Assembly: GCA_023428375.1 (NCBI GenBank)
Contig: JAEYYR010000004.1
Span: 62,001 to 126,000 of the forward strand
Length of the DNA stretch: 64,000 bases
From: a bacterium
Lineage (GTDB): Bacteria > Babelota > Babeliae > Babelales > Babelaceae
Direction of reading: 5' to 3'
Shown here one piece after another: positions 41,525-50,184 of this stretch. A program made the position numbers and the translations under genes. Numbering within the stretch: the first letter of the stretch is position 1; each line of letters opens with the position of its first letter. The notes beneath the pieces were generated by a model. The model worked only from the letters and a program-made list of their open reading frames with translations. It did not search any database and had not been told where the DNA came from.

Positions 41525-41557
41525 AAAAGCAACCCTATTACCGGGTTGCTTTTTTTA
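41525..41557 (+). terminator. Intrinsic terminator of helicase gene
   Basis: An AAAAGCAACCC / GGGTTGCTTTT stem with a 7-base loop is followed by a T run. Confidence 0.9.
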
Positions 41558-41667
41558 TGCGCATAATCCAAAAATTGGTTGATAGAGATTCATGTATAAA
41601 AATATTGTGTAATGCGATGTATCTGTAGCACCATGCTCTTAGAAGTCTATTATTCAGGGAGATAGAA

Positions 41668-42627
41668 ATGAGAGCGGGATATTTGGTTATAACATGCAGT
41701 TTGTTGCTATCAACAATAGATGCACAAGATGGTATTGAGAAGATAAAAAAAGGGACAGCGTTTGATGCTTACGGAACACTAAATCGTTACAAAATATCTA
41801 CTTTTAGCACAGATAAGCTGATTAAAGATGGGATACCACAAACTGAACTCAAAGAATGGCAGCAAGTTACCAATGTTGCTAATACCTATGCTCGTCAGGA
41901 AGATCCTAAATCTTCAGCGGATGTTGAGAAATTAGAAAGCGTTTTAAATTTTGTCGTCAATACGGTAAGGCTGTTGCACGACACGTATGGTAAGGCATTT
42001 GTTAGTTTTGACGTAAAAAATAAGCAATGGTCCATAGATTTAAATAAAGTTGAAGAACCAGATATTTCATTGCTTCAGGATGTCAAAGCAAAAGCGAAAG
42101 CACGCTTAGATGCTATGAGTGAGATGATAAATCAAGTTCTTGATATTATTAGTAAATCGACTGATTATCCAGAATCATGGACAAAACAAGTGCCTAAGAA
42201 GTTGGATGAAATATATCCACAATATGAAGAATTATACGCTGATTGGTCAGTTGCGCAAAAACGCACCAACTATGAGATGAGTGATAAGGAATTTAATCTT
42301 TTTATTCGTCAACATGGTATTAAGGACAAAGAAGATGCTGCAGAATTTTTGCCTATTCTTGAAAAATTACAATATAGACTTGATCAAAAAAGTGGTAACA
42401 TCTTTGGTCGCAAAGAAAAGAAAATGCTACCAGCGTTTCAACAGATGGCAAAACGTTTAAAAAAGGTGTATCCAGGAATGCAGCTTACGATTCTTGAAAG
42501 TAATAAAATTGCAGCAACCACCGATAAACTATCAATGATACTCTTGGGACAAGCCGAGGCTATGGAAGGCGTGCTTAAACGATTAATCTTTGAAACAGAT
42601 GCATTGATTAATGCATTGCAAAAATAA
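41668..42627 (+). CDS. Secreted helical hypothetical protein
   Basis: A 319-residue protein with a signal peptide ending near D-A-Q-D. The mature chain is almost entirely helical, with long charged heptad-like stretches (V-K-A-K-A-K-A-R-L-D, K-K-L-D-E-I-Y-P-Q-Y) and few aromatics. It contains no Cys. GGGAGATAGAA precedes the ATG and a strong terminator follows, so it is monocistronic. It resembles the secreted helical protein at 15031 in style. No family recognised. Confidence 0.75.
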   Translation: MRAGYLVITCSLLLSTIDAQDGIEKIKKGTAFDAYGTLNRYKISTFSTDKLIKDGIPQTELKEWQQVTNVANTYARQEDPKSSADVEKLESVLNFVVNTVRLLHDTYGKAFVSFDVKNKQWSIDLNKVEEPDISLLQDVKAKAKARLDAMSEMINQVLDIISKSTDYPESWTKQVPKKLDEIYPQYEELYADWSVAQKRTNYEMSDKEFNLFIRQHGIKDKEDAAEFLPILEKLQYRLDQKSGNIFGRKEKKMLPAFQQMAKRLKKVYPGMQLTILESNKIAATTDKLSMILLGQAEAMEGVLKRLIFETDALINALQK

Positions 42628-42630
42628 ATA

Positions 42631-42659
42631 AAAAATCCCCGATGAGAGTCGGGGATTTT
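42631..42659 (+). terminator. Intrinsic terminator
   Basis: An AAAATCCCCGA / TCGGGGATTTT stem with a TGAGAG loop. It ends the 319-residue protein gene and is near-symmetrical, so it may also serve the opposing gene at 42687. Confidence 0.85.
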
Positions 42660-42686
42660 CTTTAAAAGATCGCATTAAAACTTTTT

Positions 42687-43145
42687 TTAAACATTTGTTT
42701 CTGGTTTAAAATTATCATTACAAATTTCACCAAGAATAACTCCCAATGGATAATTCCATACGATACGACTTAGAAAGGTAGCCATATTTTGAGTAAAAGT
42801 TCTTGTATCTTTTTTCTTAATTATATAGGTATCGGTCCATTGCGGCGATTTATAAAATATCCATGCTCCCGTAATTATGCCAATTAATGGTGGAAGAGCA
42901 CTAGACATAAGATTCACATCTTTGTATTCTGATATATTTTTTTTAGCGATAATTTCTCCTACTACTAGAGATAATAAAATAACTGAAAGCGATGTGACAT
43001 AGGAACAAGCACCAGTAGCAAGATGAGTGCCCAAATACAATGATTCATCATTTGATTGCTTAATGATTTGATTGTCAGTGTTCTCATTTACATAATCATG
43101 TGAATTTGCAAATGATATGAATAAAAATAGTAACGCATAGTGCAT
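42687..43145 (-). CDS. Exported membrane protein
   Basis: The start at 43145 has CGGAGAAATTT upstream and opens a signal peptide (MHYALLFLFISFANSHD); an upstream frame to 43190 is less likely. The 152-residue chain has a polar Asn/Asp-rich segment, then hydrophobic segments at about 45-66 and 80-100 and a third weaker one near the end (W-N-Y-P-L-G-V-I-L). No recognised family. Neighbouring minus-strand genes are also exported. Confidence 0.65.
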   Translation of the reverse strand: MHYALLFLFISFANSHDYVNENTDNQIIKQSNDESLYLGTHLATGACSYVTSLSVILLSLVVGEIIAKKNISEYKDVNLMSSALPPLIGIITGAWIFYKSPQWTDTYIIKKKDTRTFTQNMATFLSRIVWNYPLGVILGEICNDNFKPETNV

Positions 43146-43290
43146 AAATTTCTCCGAAGTGATTACAATTTTTTGAGTAAATAAATTCATCTTTTTTCTT
43201 AGACTTTTTACTATTTGCAGCAGTAACTATGTGAAAACTTTAAAAAAATGAACCCCTGATGTCAAAGATAGAGGTAATATTTTTAAAAAT

Positions 43291-43743
43291 TTAATCTAGT
43301 AAGTCGTTTAGTTTTTTTTGTGCTTCTTGTGCTGCTGCGAGGTGAACAAGTACTTGAGCGCAGTTTGCAATTGCCATTACTTGATCGTTTAGTTTCTTAG
43401 TTTCAGGCTCAATATAATGATTTATTTTGTTACCTAGACCATCAAAAGGCATATCATATGCAAGCTTGTTTGCCTGATGGGCAATTGTATTAAGTTTTTC
43501 CAAGTCATATGTTCCATCTTGTCTTTTACATTTTTCTGACAATTTTTTGCAAATCCAATGATTGAGAATTTCTTCTCTTTGCACTTCATTAGGTCTCTCG
43601 CCGTATCTATCACGTTTATATTTATAAAAGTAGGGAAAGTCTTGAACATTCATTTTGCCAATTTCTAACTGGGGCTCGTTTGTTTGCTCAGCCTTCAAAT
43701 TTAGGCTTATCAAAATAAGTAAGATAAGTGGATAGTTTTTCAT
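43291..43743 (-). CDS. Secreted hypothetical protein
   Basis: The start at 43743 gives a 150-residue protein with a signal peptide (MKNYPLILLILISLNLKAEQ), preceded by AAGAAAGAG. The mature chain is helical and charged, with C-K-K-L-S-E-K-C-K-R in the middle and an Ala-rich C-terminal helix. It lies 14 bases downstream of the AAA+ ATPase gene on the same strand and is probably co-transcribed with it, so it may be its partner. No family recognised. Confidence 0.7.
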   Translation of the reverse strand: MKNYPLILLILISLNLKAEQTNEPQLEIGKMNVQDFPYFYKYKRDRYGERPNEVQREEILNHWICKKLSEKCKRQDGTYDLEKLNTIAHQANKLAYDMPFDGLGNKINHYIEPETKKLNDQVMAIANCAQVLVHLAAAQEAQKKLNDLLD

Positions 43744-43757
43744 GAGCTCTTTCTTTG

Positions 43758-44810
43758 TTATTTTTTGCACAAGGGATAAGATTTTAAGTGATAATTTGTA
43801 CTAATTTCATACATCTCACGTTGATAATTAATTTGAGTATCATAATTATATTTTGCAATACCTATTTGTATGCATCCAGCAATAATTGATCCTAAAATTG
43901 GCCAATCGATGTATTTATTTAAGAAGAGAGCAAATTTTTTTGAATTTGATAAAAATTTTGAAAAATAGCTTCTTTTAATTTTCATTTTTACTAAAATTTT
44001 TTCGCAATCTATTTCTTCAATTATACCGTTTTTCGTTAGAGAATATTCATTCATTCGTGCAGAAGATACGAATTGTTTTAAAACGCGTGGTGATTGATTT
44101 ACCATATAATTGGCTAATTTCTTTATGTAAATATCATGAAGATTATGTTTCTCGCCAAGATAATACCTGAGTATTTTTTCGCATTTAAGTGCATCAGGAT
44201 TGGTCAGTTCTAGCAGTATTGGTCTAAGATTTCCGGAATATAGATCATATTTTAATGAGACTTCATTCAAAGTAGTTGCTATAAAAAATACATTTTCATT
44301 CTGAGACAATTTTGCCAAACCTTCATAAAGAATATGGCTTAAAACCGGATGATTGCTCATTTTTGAATCTAAAAAATCAACATTGTCGAATATTACTACA
44401 GTTGGTTCATTAATAGAATTCCACTGTTCAATTAATTCATAAAGGACTTGCTTTTCTGTTTTGTATCCATGATATAAAGCACAAATATTGAAATTTTGAT
44501 AAAGAAGCCCGGACTTTTTTGCAATCGATTGGGCTAAATGAGTTTTTCCAACACCTGTTGCGCCAGTTAAGATTAAAGATTTTTTTGTAAAATTTTTAAA
44601 GGACTTGTCTTGTTGCATCATATCTACAAGACTTTGTATTTTTTGGGGCGCGGTCTCAATAATTACATCAGCTAATTTATCACTTATTTTTATTTCATTA
44701 TGCTGCGATTGCTCGACATAATTGAAATTTGGAACAGATACCGATAAGGCTATTGATTCTGCGCTGAAAATATTAAATGCGCATAAAAATAGAATAGTAA
44801 AAATGGACAT
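43758..44810 (-). CDS. Signal-peptide-bearing AAA+ ATPase
   Basis: The start at 44810 has AGGGGAATT upstream and opens a signal sequence (MSIFTILFLCAFNIFSAES). The 350-residue protein has an AAA+ module with Walker A GATGVGKT (83-90), Walker B V-V-I-F-D-N-V-D (138-145; Asn143 replaces the catalytic Glu), sensor 1 F-F-I-A-T-T-L-N and an Arg in S-G-N-L-R-P that could be the finger. A C-terminal hydrophobic segment (about residues 312-331) precedes a short tail. Loss of the Walker B Glu predicts slow or no hydrolysis. AAA+ proteins need cytosolic ATP, so either the leader is an uncleaved anchor or it works in another cell. Confidence 0.8.
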   Translation of the reverse strand: MSIFTILFLCAFNIFSAESIALSVSVPNFNYVEQSQHNEIKISDKLADVIIETAPQKIQSLVDMMQQDKSFKNFTKKSLILTGATGVGKTHLAQSIAKKSGLLYQNFNICALYHGYKTEKQVLYELIEQWNSINEPTVVIFDNVDFLDSKMSNHPVLSHILYEGLAKLSQNENVFFIATTLNEVSLKYDLYSGNLRPILLELTNPDALKCEKILRYYLGEKHNLHDIYIKKLANYMVNQSPRVLKQFVSSARMNEYSLTKNGIIEEIDCEKILVKMKIKRSYFSKFLSNSKKFALFLNKYIDWPILGSIIAGCIQIGIAKYNYDTQINYQREMYEISTNYHLKSYPLCKK

Positions 44811-45008
44811 AATTCCCCTAGTACGTTGTGAGTTGATTGGGCTTCTATTAATACTCAACTTTGGGGTAAGTGATACTACGTTTTATAGCAGCTATTTGTA
44901 TTATAATTTTTTTATTGTGTCAAATTGCATCAACATATCTTGAGATATCTAATTTTTAGTTGTTATAGTTTTTTAGAGTTAAAGATCATTAATTCTAAGG
45001 AATATATC

Positions 45009-45413
45009 ATGGTTGCTGTGTTACATTATTTTTTGATTCTGATACCCATGCTTTTGATTGATGTTTGTTGGTTGTTTTTTGCAGGACCATCTTTTTATAA
45101 ACCTTTACTTGATCACTTAATGGCATCTTCAATGAGCATATATCCGGCGGTGTTGTTTTATGCACTGTATGCTCTTGGAATTTTAATATTGATTATTAAT
45201 CCCGGCCGTCAACTTGGCATGTCTGCTGTTGAAATTGTTGCACGCGGTGCGTTTCTTGGTTTAGTTGCGTATGGCGCCTATGATTTGACGAATCAAGCAA
45301 CACTGCGTGATTGGCCTGTTGTTGTCACGATTGTTGATATGGCTTGGGGCGCATGTGTTACCGCATTATCAACAGCGATAGGTTTAATGTTGATTCGTTA
45401 TTTCAATCGATAA
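45009..45413 (+). CDS. DUF2177 family membrane protein
   Basis: The start at 45009 has CTAAGGA upstream; the frame to 44925 has none. The 134-residue protein has four transmembrane segments and the family hallmarks: L-L-I-D-V-C-W-L-F-F near the start, F-Y-A-L-Y-A-L-G-I-L, G-A-F-L-G-L-V-A-Y-G-A-Y-D-L-T-N-Q-A and W-P-V-V-V-T-I-V-D-M-A-W-G. DUF2177 proteins are widespread and uncharacterised. The next small gene starts 8 bases after the stop. Confidence 0.85.
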   Translation: MVAVLHYFLILIPMLLIDVCWLFFAGPSFYKPLLDHLMASSMSIYPAVLFYALYALGILILIINPGRQLGMSAVEIVARGAFLGLVAYGAYDLTNQATLRDWPVVVTIVDMAWGACVTALSTAIGLMLIRYFNR

Positions 45414-45421
45414 GGGTTTAT

Positions 45422-45574
45422 ATGCCATACAAAGTTGGAAAAAAAACTAAGACAAAAGGTTGGCCGATATTAAAGCATGAAAATGGCAAATGGACCGTCA
45501 TTGCTCATTCATCAACCAAAGCAAAAGCGGAAGCAAGCATTCGTGCGCGTTATATGGGCGAGCATAAAAAATAG
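45422..45574 (+). CDS. Small basic protein with KAKAEASIRARY motif
   Basis: A 50-residue protein starting at 45422 with AAGGG upstream. It reads as a small beta-beta-alpha domain: K-G-W-P-I-L-K, then N-G-K-W-T-V-I-A-H-S, then the helix K-A-K-A-E-A-S-I-R-A-R-Y. I have seen similar tiny domains annotated as hypothetical in small bacterial genomes and phages. It is probably cytosolic and co-transcribed with the DUF2177 gene. Role unknown. Confidence 0.65.
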   Translation: MPYKVGKKTKTKGWPILKHENGKWTVIAHSSTKAKAEASIRARYMGEHKK

Positions 45575-45614
45575 AAAGACTCGATTATAATTAAAATTGT
45601 ATCGAAGGAAATAA

Positions 45615-46160
45615 ATGAAATTAAAAAATTTAGTGTATCTTTGTCTTGTTTTATTTATTGTCGGATTAATGTCGTTATATATTTATAAAAAATCATTTTC
45701 AGTGACCTATGGTATTGATTTTTTGATTGATGCAATAAATGATAATGATCTTACTAAAGCACAAGAATATATTCGTTCTGGGGGCATAATAAATGTTCAT
45801 TTTGATTGGGATCAGCCAAGCTGCGGTTGGACCCCATTAAAAAAAGCTATTGATCAAAATTCATTCGAAATGGTAAAGCTTCTGGTTGAGGCTGGGGCAG
45901 ATGTAAATGCAGATGTAAATACATCTGGTGTAACGGCGGGAGATTGGGAAAGAGCGCCCAAAGATAATGTCCGTAATAACACAATTTTTTCTTATGCAGT
46001 CATGTTAAATAAACCAGCTATGGTTAAATTATTCATTCAGCATGGTGCAGATGTAAGTAGGCTAGATCCTGTTCATAAAAAATGGAGCCCCCTGCGTATT
46101 GCTGAATATAATGGACATCAGGAAATAATAACTATTCTTAAAGAAAATGGTGCACATTAA
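45615..46160 (+). CDS. Membrane-anchored ankyrin-repeat protein
   Basis: A 181-residue protein with an N-terminal membrane segment (about residues 5-25) followed by ankyrin repeats: a first helix pair (D-L-T-K-A-Q-E-Y-I-R-S-G), W-T-P-L-K-K-A-I-D with V-K-L-L-V-E-A-G-A-D-V-N, then M-V-K-L-F-I-Q-H-G-A-D-V and a final S-P-L-R-I-A-E-Y-N-G-H-Q-E-I-I. Ankyrin repeats mediate protein binding and are frequent in intracellular bacteria. GAAGGAAATAA precedes the ATG. The anchor may be a cleaved signal peptide, since no clear cleavage site is visible. Confidence 0.85.
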   Translation: MKLKNLVYLCLVLFIVGLMSLYIYKKSFSVTYGIDFLIDAINDNDLTKAQEYIRSGGIINVHFDWDQPSCGWTPLKKAIDQNSFEMVKLLVEAGADVNADVNTSGVTAGDWERAPKDNVRNNTIFSYAVMLNKPAMVKLFIQHGADVSRLDPVHKKWSPLRIAEYNGHQEIITILKENGAH

Positions 46161-46222
46161 ATAAGATTATCTCTTTTTTTTGAGCAACTGCTTTGCATAC
46201 ACTACATAAAAAGTGAGTTTGC

Positions 46223-47059
46223 ATGCCAGAACTACCAGAAGTTGAAGCGTTTAAATCATATTTAGAACATCACTGTATGCGCCAGCAAATAGCTGAGGTG
46301 CATATCAAAGATAAGCAAGTTATAAAGGGTATATCTGCGCTTAATTTTCAAAAAGGGCTTATTGATACTGCGTTTAAAAAAGTTGAGCGACGTGGTAAAT
46401 ATTTGGTTATCCATCTACAGCACTCAAAGCAGTTATTGGTGATGCATTTTGGCATGACTGGATTTTTGTATTATACCAAAGACATTGCCGAGAAAGTTCG
46501 TTTTTCTTGCGTCGCTTTTATTTTTAATAACGATTCGGTTTTGCATTGGATCAGTATTCGGAAGTTTGAAAAATTATGGTTAGTTGATTCTATAGATGAA
46601 ATTAAACCATTGCATGAAATGGGTCCAGAGCCTTTATCCCTTACCAAAAAACAGTTCTTAGATTTGATTGCCCACAATAGTAAAAAAAACATCAAAGCAT
46701 TCTTGATGGATCAATCTACTATTGCAGGAATCGGTAACGAATATAGCGATGAGATTATGTTTCAATCAGGTATTGATCCCCATCACAAAATTGCTGATCT
46801 ATCTACAGGAAAAATTACGGCACTGTACACGCAAATGCGTAAAGTGCTTAAATATTTTGTTAAAAGGCAGGGCCTCGATATAAGTTCTGAACGTGATAAT
46901 AAATTCTTTTCTAAAGCAGATCGAGCAAGCTTCAAATCAACCTATCTGCAAGCTCATCGGCATACCGATATGTTGTGTCCAAAAAATCCAAAGCACCATC
47001 TCAAGAAGGCTACAATAGCTGGCCGAACATCATATTATTGTCCAAAGGATCAAGAATGA
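46223..47059 (+). CDS. mutM: Formamidopyrimidine-DNA glycosylase with degenerate zinc finger
   Basis: A 278-residue Fpg/Nei-family glycosylase that excises oxidised purines. Catalytic P2-E3 (P-E-L-P-E-V-E), Lys59 in E-R-R-G-K-Y and the helix-two-turn-helix with M-D-Q-S-T-I-A-G-I-G-N-E-Y are intact. The C-terminal zinc finger should be C-x2-C...C-x2-C; here C252 and C273 remain but their partners are Asn255 and Asp276, so zinc binding is doubtful, although nearby His258 and His259 might substitute. The stop overlaps the start of the DNA ligase gene (ATGA), making a two-gene repair operon. Confidence 0.92.
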   Translation: MPELPEVEAFKSYLEHHCMRQQIAEVHIKDKQVIKGISALNFQKGLIDTAFKKVERRGKYLVIHLQHSKQLLVMHFGMTGFLYYTKDIAEKVRFSCVAFIFNNDSVLHWISIRKFEKLWLVDSIDEIKPLHEMGPEPLSLTKKQFLDLIAHNSKKNIKAFLMDQSTIAGIGNEYSDEIMFQSGIDPHHKIADLSTGKITALYTQMRKVLKYFVKRQGLDISSERDNKFFSKADRASFKSTYLQAHRHTDMLCPKNPKHHLKKATIAGRTSYYCPKDQE

Positions 47060-48075
47060 ATGCGTTATTAGAATCATTATCACCAGAGCTTAAAAAACAG
47101 ATCAAAAAAAAGGTGATGTCCGATTTTGAACAACCGATGCTTGCTACCTTAACTAAAGAACATTTTTCAGACAAAGATTGGATTTTTGAAAAAAAGTTTG
47201 ATGGGGTGCGTTGTCTTATTATTAAAAACAAAAACAAAGTCGTGCTAAAGTCTCGTAACGACAAAATTCTAAACTATCCAGAAATTGTTGAAGCAGTAAA
47301 AAAGTTGCCCGTAGATCAAATTATTCTTGATGGTGAAGTAGTCGCATTCAAAGGTAAAAACACCAGCTTTTCCGAACTGCAACAACGCTCTGGCATGATA
47401 AAAGATACGGACCGCGTGCTTGCATCCGGTATAAAAATCTATATCTATGTTTTTGATATTTTATACCTTGATGGCTACGAACTAACAAAGTTGCCGCTTT
47501 TAACGCGCAAAGCAATTTTAAAAAAATCTATACCATTCAAGGACCCGTTGCGTTATACCACGCATATTGCAAAAAAAGGTGCTGAATTATTTAAAAAAGC
47601 ATGCAAAGAAGGCTGGGAAGGTATCATTGCAAAACGTGCCGCCGGTCATTACGTACACAAACGTTCGAGTGATTGGTTGAAGTTTAAATGTGTTGCAAAT
47701 CAAGAACTCGTGATTGGAGGTTACACAGAACCAAGTGGCTCTCGTACTGGCTTTGGCGCAATTTTGCTTGGATATTATAAGAATGGCAAGTTACTGTATG
47801 CCGGCAAAGTTGGTACGGGTTTTAATGAAACGCTTTTGAAAGATTTGTATAAAAAATTTAAAAAATTAGAAACCGATAAAAATCCATTCTCTAATGATTC
47901 GATGGTTTCATCCGACGTTCATTTTATAAAACCAGTCATGGTTGCAGAAATTGGGTTTGAAGAATGGACCAACGATAATAAACTTCGCCAAGGACGGTTT
48001 CAAGGTTTGCGTCTTGATAAAAAAGCAAAAGATGTGCGACAAGAAAAACCAAAAGATGTAACGCGCAAAAAATAG
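47056..48075 (+). CDS. ATP-dependent DNA ligase, LigD ligase-domain type
   Basis: The start at 47056 overlaps the mutM stop as ATGA. The 339-residue enzyme has the nucleotidyltransferase motif E-K-K-F-D-G-V-R with adenylated Lys47, motif III Y-V-F-D-I-L-Y-L-D-G, motif IV E-G-I-I-A-K and motif V W-L-K-F-K-C. The OB-fold domain reads V-I-G-G-Y-T-E-P-S-G-S-R-T-G-F-G and A-G-K-V-G-T-G-F, diagnostic of LigD ligases. Polymerase and phosphoesterase domains of LigD are absent and no ku gene is nearby, so a role in sealing base-excision repair gaps behind MutM is more likely than end joining. Confidence 0.93.
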   Translation: MNALLESLSPELKKQIKKKVMSDFEQPMLATLTKEHFSDKDWIFEKKFDGVRCLIIKNKNKVVLKSRNDKILNYPEIVEAVKKLPVDQIILDGEVVAFKGKNTSFSELQQRSGMIKDTDRVLASGIKIYIYVFDILYLDGYELTKLPLLTRKAILKKSIPFKDPLRYTTHIAKKGAELFKKACKEGWEGIIAKRAAGHYVHKRSSDWLKFKCVANQELVIGGYTEPSGSRTGFGAILLGYYKNGKLLYAGKVGTGFNETLLKDLYKKFKKLETDKNPFSNDSMVSSDVHFIKPVMVAEIGFEEWTNDNKLRQGRFQGLRLDKKAKDVRQEKPKDVTRKK

Positions 48076-48130
48076 TCTTTACATTTTCGGATGCTTTTAT
48101 AATCATGTACGAAAACCAAAAGGAAATTGT

Positions 48131-48691
48131 ATGATACATCGATATGTATTATTTTTGAGCATTGCTGTTAATTTCATTATGCAGGCAAGTGAAGCTTCAC
48201 TAACGCACACTCTAGATGAAATTGCGATGAAAGAGTTACATGAAGCAATTAGGCCAGAGCCTATGGAAAATCCCATGCCTATCTCTACAGATAATAGGGC
48301 GCAATATGAATACTGGCGCCTTGCCCATAGAATGAACACTCGCCAAACTTTTGAAGATATATTTAGCAGTATTGAAAAAAAATATTTTAATGATTTAACG
48401 AATGAAATCTTTGCATCTGATTCTTATAACATTCAGTACAAGAAATTTCTAGGTGACCCTAAGCAAGTGGATCAATACAAAAAAGTTGCTGCTATTTTAG
48501 CAAAAAATAAATTGACAGAAAAAGGTGTTAAATATCAAAATAACCCATCGTTTAATACATTTAAACAGTTTATTGAAATAAATCATGATATTACCGATGA
48601 TGCTTACAAATGGATGATTGCTGGAAGTATGTTTTTGTATTACCTACGACAAATTGAACGCGAGCATCGTGAAAGATGGTTGTTAGCGTAA
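48131..48691 (+). CDS. Secreted hypothetical protein
   Basis: A 186-residue protein with a signal peptide (MIHRYVLFLSIAVNFIMQAS). The mature part is helical, acidic near the N-terminus and rich in Tyr and Lys later (N-I-Q-Y-K-K-F-L, K-Y-Q-N-N-P-S-F). A moderately hydrophobic stretch near the end (W-M-I-A-G-S-M-F-L-Y-Y-L) precedes a basic tail. AAAGGAAATTGT lies before the ATG. No family recognised. The 183 bases after it hold no feature I can support. Confidence 0.7.
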   Translation: MIHRYVLFLSIAVNFIMQASEASLTHTLDEIAMKELHEAIRPEPMENPMPISTDNRAQYEYWRLAHRMNTRQTFEDIFSSIEKKYFNDLTNEIFASDSYNIQYKKFLGDPKQVDQYKKVAAILAKNKLTEKGVKYQNNPSFNTFKQFIEINHDITDDAYKWMIAGSMFLYYLRQIEREHRERWLLA

Positions 48692-48874
48692 CTGTTTACA
48701 TTTTTTCCCTGCGTAAAAAATTGCTTTATTTAAAGCTTTTTATTGCGTTTGTCGTTCTGAATATGTTACTTTTTTTAATAGAGGTAGAGGGGTAGTTTGA
48801 AGCTGATTCTCAAGGAAGGTTGAAAAACCAACCAGGCAGAATATACAGAACTAAAAAGCTGTAAATCCCCTACT

Positions 48875-49894
48875 TCAAGTTATATGTGTGAGTGATTCAA
48901 TGGTATACGGAGATTTCATTGAAAAGCTCATTATTTTTTTTGATTCAAAATCAAAACTCATTAAATCAATTTTGCGGACCGTCGGATTGTCATAGGTATG
49001 AAAATAGTAACGACTATTTTTTAGATCTGATGCACTTGTCCATAAGGTACAATCATATACCATCTCATTTTTTTCTTGTTTGCGTACGATGCCTTTTGGA
49101 ATATTAAAAAGCTGTAAAATATGAAATGCTTCAAACCACGCTTCAAATTCATTATTGATTGGTGCAACATTCGCAACAAAAAATGCTGCACGCACAAAGC
49201 GAGAAGGCGGAGTAAAGTCTCCCGGCAAGCCTAGCATGCCACTTCCTTGGCCAAAAGAAGATAAAGAAATCGAACCTAATTGGGTCTTGGTTATATTTGA
49301 TGCACTGAGATTAATATAATTATTCAGATTGGTGATATGCCAATCAAAACTTGGTGCGTTGGTAAATACACCTAAAGGATTATTATAGGTATGCAATGTG
49401 CCATTACGATATTCAATTACTAAACTATTTCCTGCTTTATCATGAATAATATAATGCATTGGGGGTATGCTGCCCCATGGACCAAAGATCGCATTGCACA
49501 CGCGAATAGTTGGCAGTGCAGCTGCAACTTCTTGCACAGTGGCAAAATTGGTTAACATCCACGTAAGTAATTCCCAGGGTGCAACGGAAATAGACGTCTC
49601 ATTTTCAGTGACTTCCTGAAATTGTGCATAATCCGGAAAATAAAATATACCACCTGCAAGGCCTTGTTCATTCACGCCATCTAAAAGTATGGGCATGTTA
49701 TAGGCATTTGCACCAACAACCGCATACTTTGATTGCCAGGTGAGTCCGTTCTGGTTACCTGATTTGGTCGTACCTTGATAGGGGCATTTTCTAGGAATCA
49801 CAATAATTGCTGATTCAAGATCCATACCAAATTCCAATGTACGGGCATAGACAACGGCATTATTTTGAGCGATTAATTTTATTCCAGTACACAT
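48875..49894 (-). CDS. Choloylglycine hydrolase-family Ntn hydrolase
   Basis: A 339-residue linear-amide C-N hydrolase (penicillin V acylase/bile salt hydrolase family). Removing Met1 exposes the N-terminal nucleophile Cys2 (M-C-T-G). Other family residues are present: Arg18 in Y-A-R-T-L-E-F, N-E-Q-G-L-A-G-G, the Asn of F-T-N-A-P-S-F-D and Arg in S-R-F-V-R-A-A. No signal peptide, so cytosolic autocatalytic maturation is expected. Substrates may be N-acyl amides, for example acyl-homoserine lactones or host lipoamides. It starts 2 bases after the stop of a small membrane protein gene. Confidence 0.9.
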   Translation of the reverse strand: MCTGIKLIAQNNAVVYARTLEFGMDLESAIIVIPRKCPYQGTTKSGNQNGLTWQSKYAVVGANAYNMPILLDGVNEQGLAGGIFYFPDYAQFQEVTENETSISVAPWELLTWMLTNFATVQEVAAALPTIRVCNAIFGPWGSIPPMHYIIHDKAGNSLVIEYRNGTLHTYNNPLGVFTNAPSFDWHITNLNNYINLSASNITKTQLGSISLSSFGQGSGMLGLPGDFTPPSRFVRAAFFVANVAPINNEFEAWFEAFHILQLFNIPKGIVRKQEKNEMVYDCTLWTSASDLKNSRYYFHTYDNPTVRKIDLMSFDFESKKIMSFSMKSPYTIESLTHIT

Positions 49895-49896
49895 TG

Positions 49897-50103
49897 TTAT
49901 CGTCGTGAATTGAATGCGTAATATAATAAGCCGATAGTGATTAATGCATTCACTACGATTGCAACGATATTAAGTTGTGGAGTTACTAATACTCCAAAAG
50001 CTTCAATAGGGAGAATATTTGACCAATACAATACTATATGACTTAACGTATGGAATGCCATTGCACCGGCTAAAAAAATCAATAGCTCTTTTCTTGAAAA
50101 CAT
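49897..50103 (-). CDS. Small two-helix membrane protein
   Basis: A 68-residue protein with membrane segments at about residues 7-26 and 45-63, a Pro-containing loop and a basic end (F-N-S-R-R). AAAAAGGAATAAT precedes the ATG. It is separated from the Ntn-hydrolase start by 2 bases, so the pair is probably translationally coupled. No family recognised. Confidence 0.7.
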   Translation of the reverse strand: MFSRKELLIFLAGAMAFHTLSHIVLYWSNILPIEAFGVLVTPQLNIVAIVVNALITIGLLYYAFNSRR

Positions 50104-50184
50104 ATTATTCCTTTTTCAAAGCAGTCTACTGAAATATTTTGAGAAATTTGAAGAAAAGATTGAAGCGTAACGTTAATAATACAA

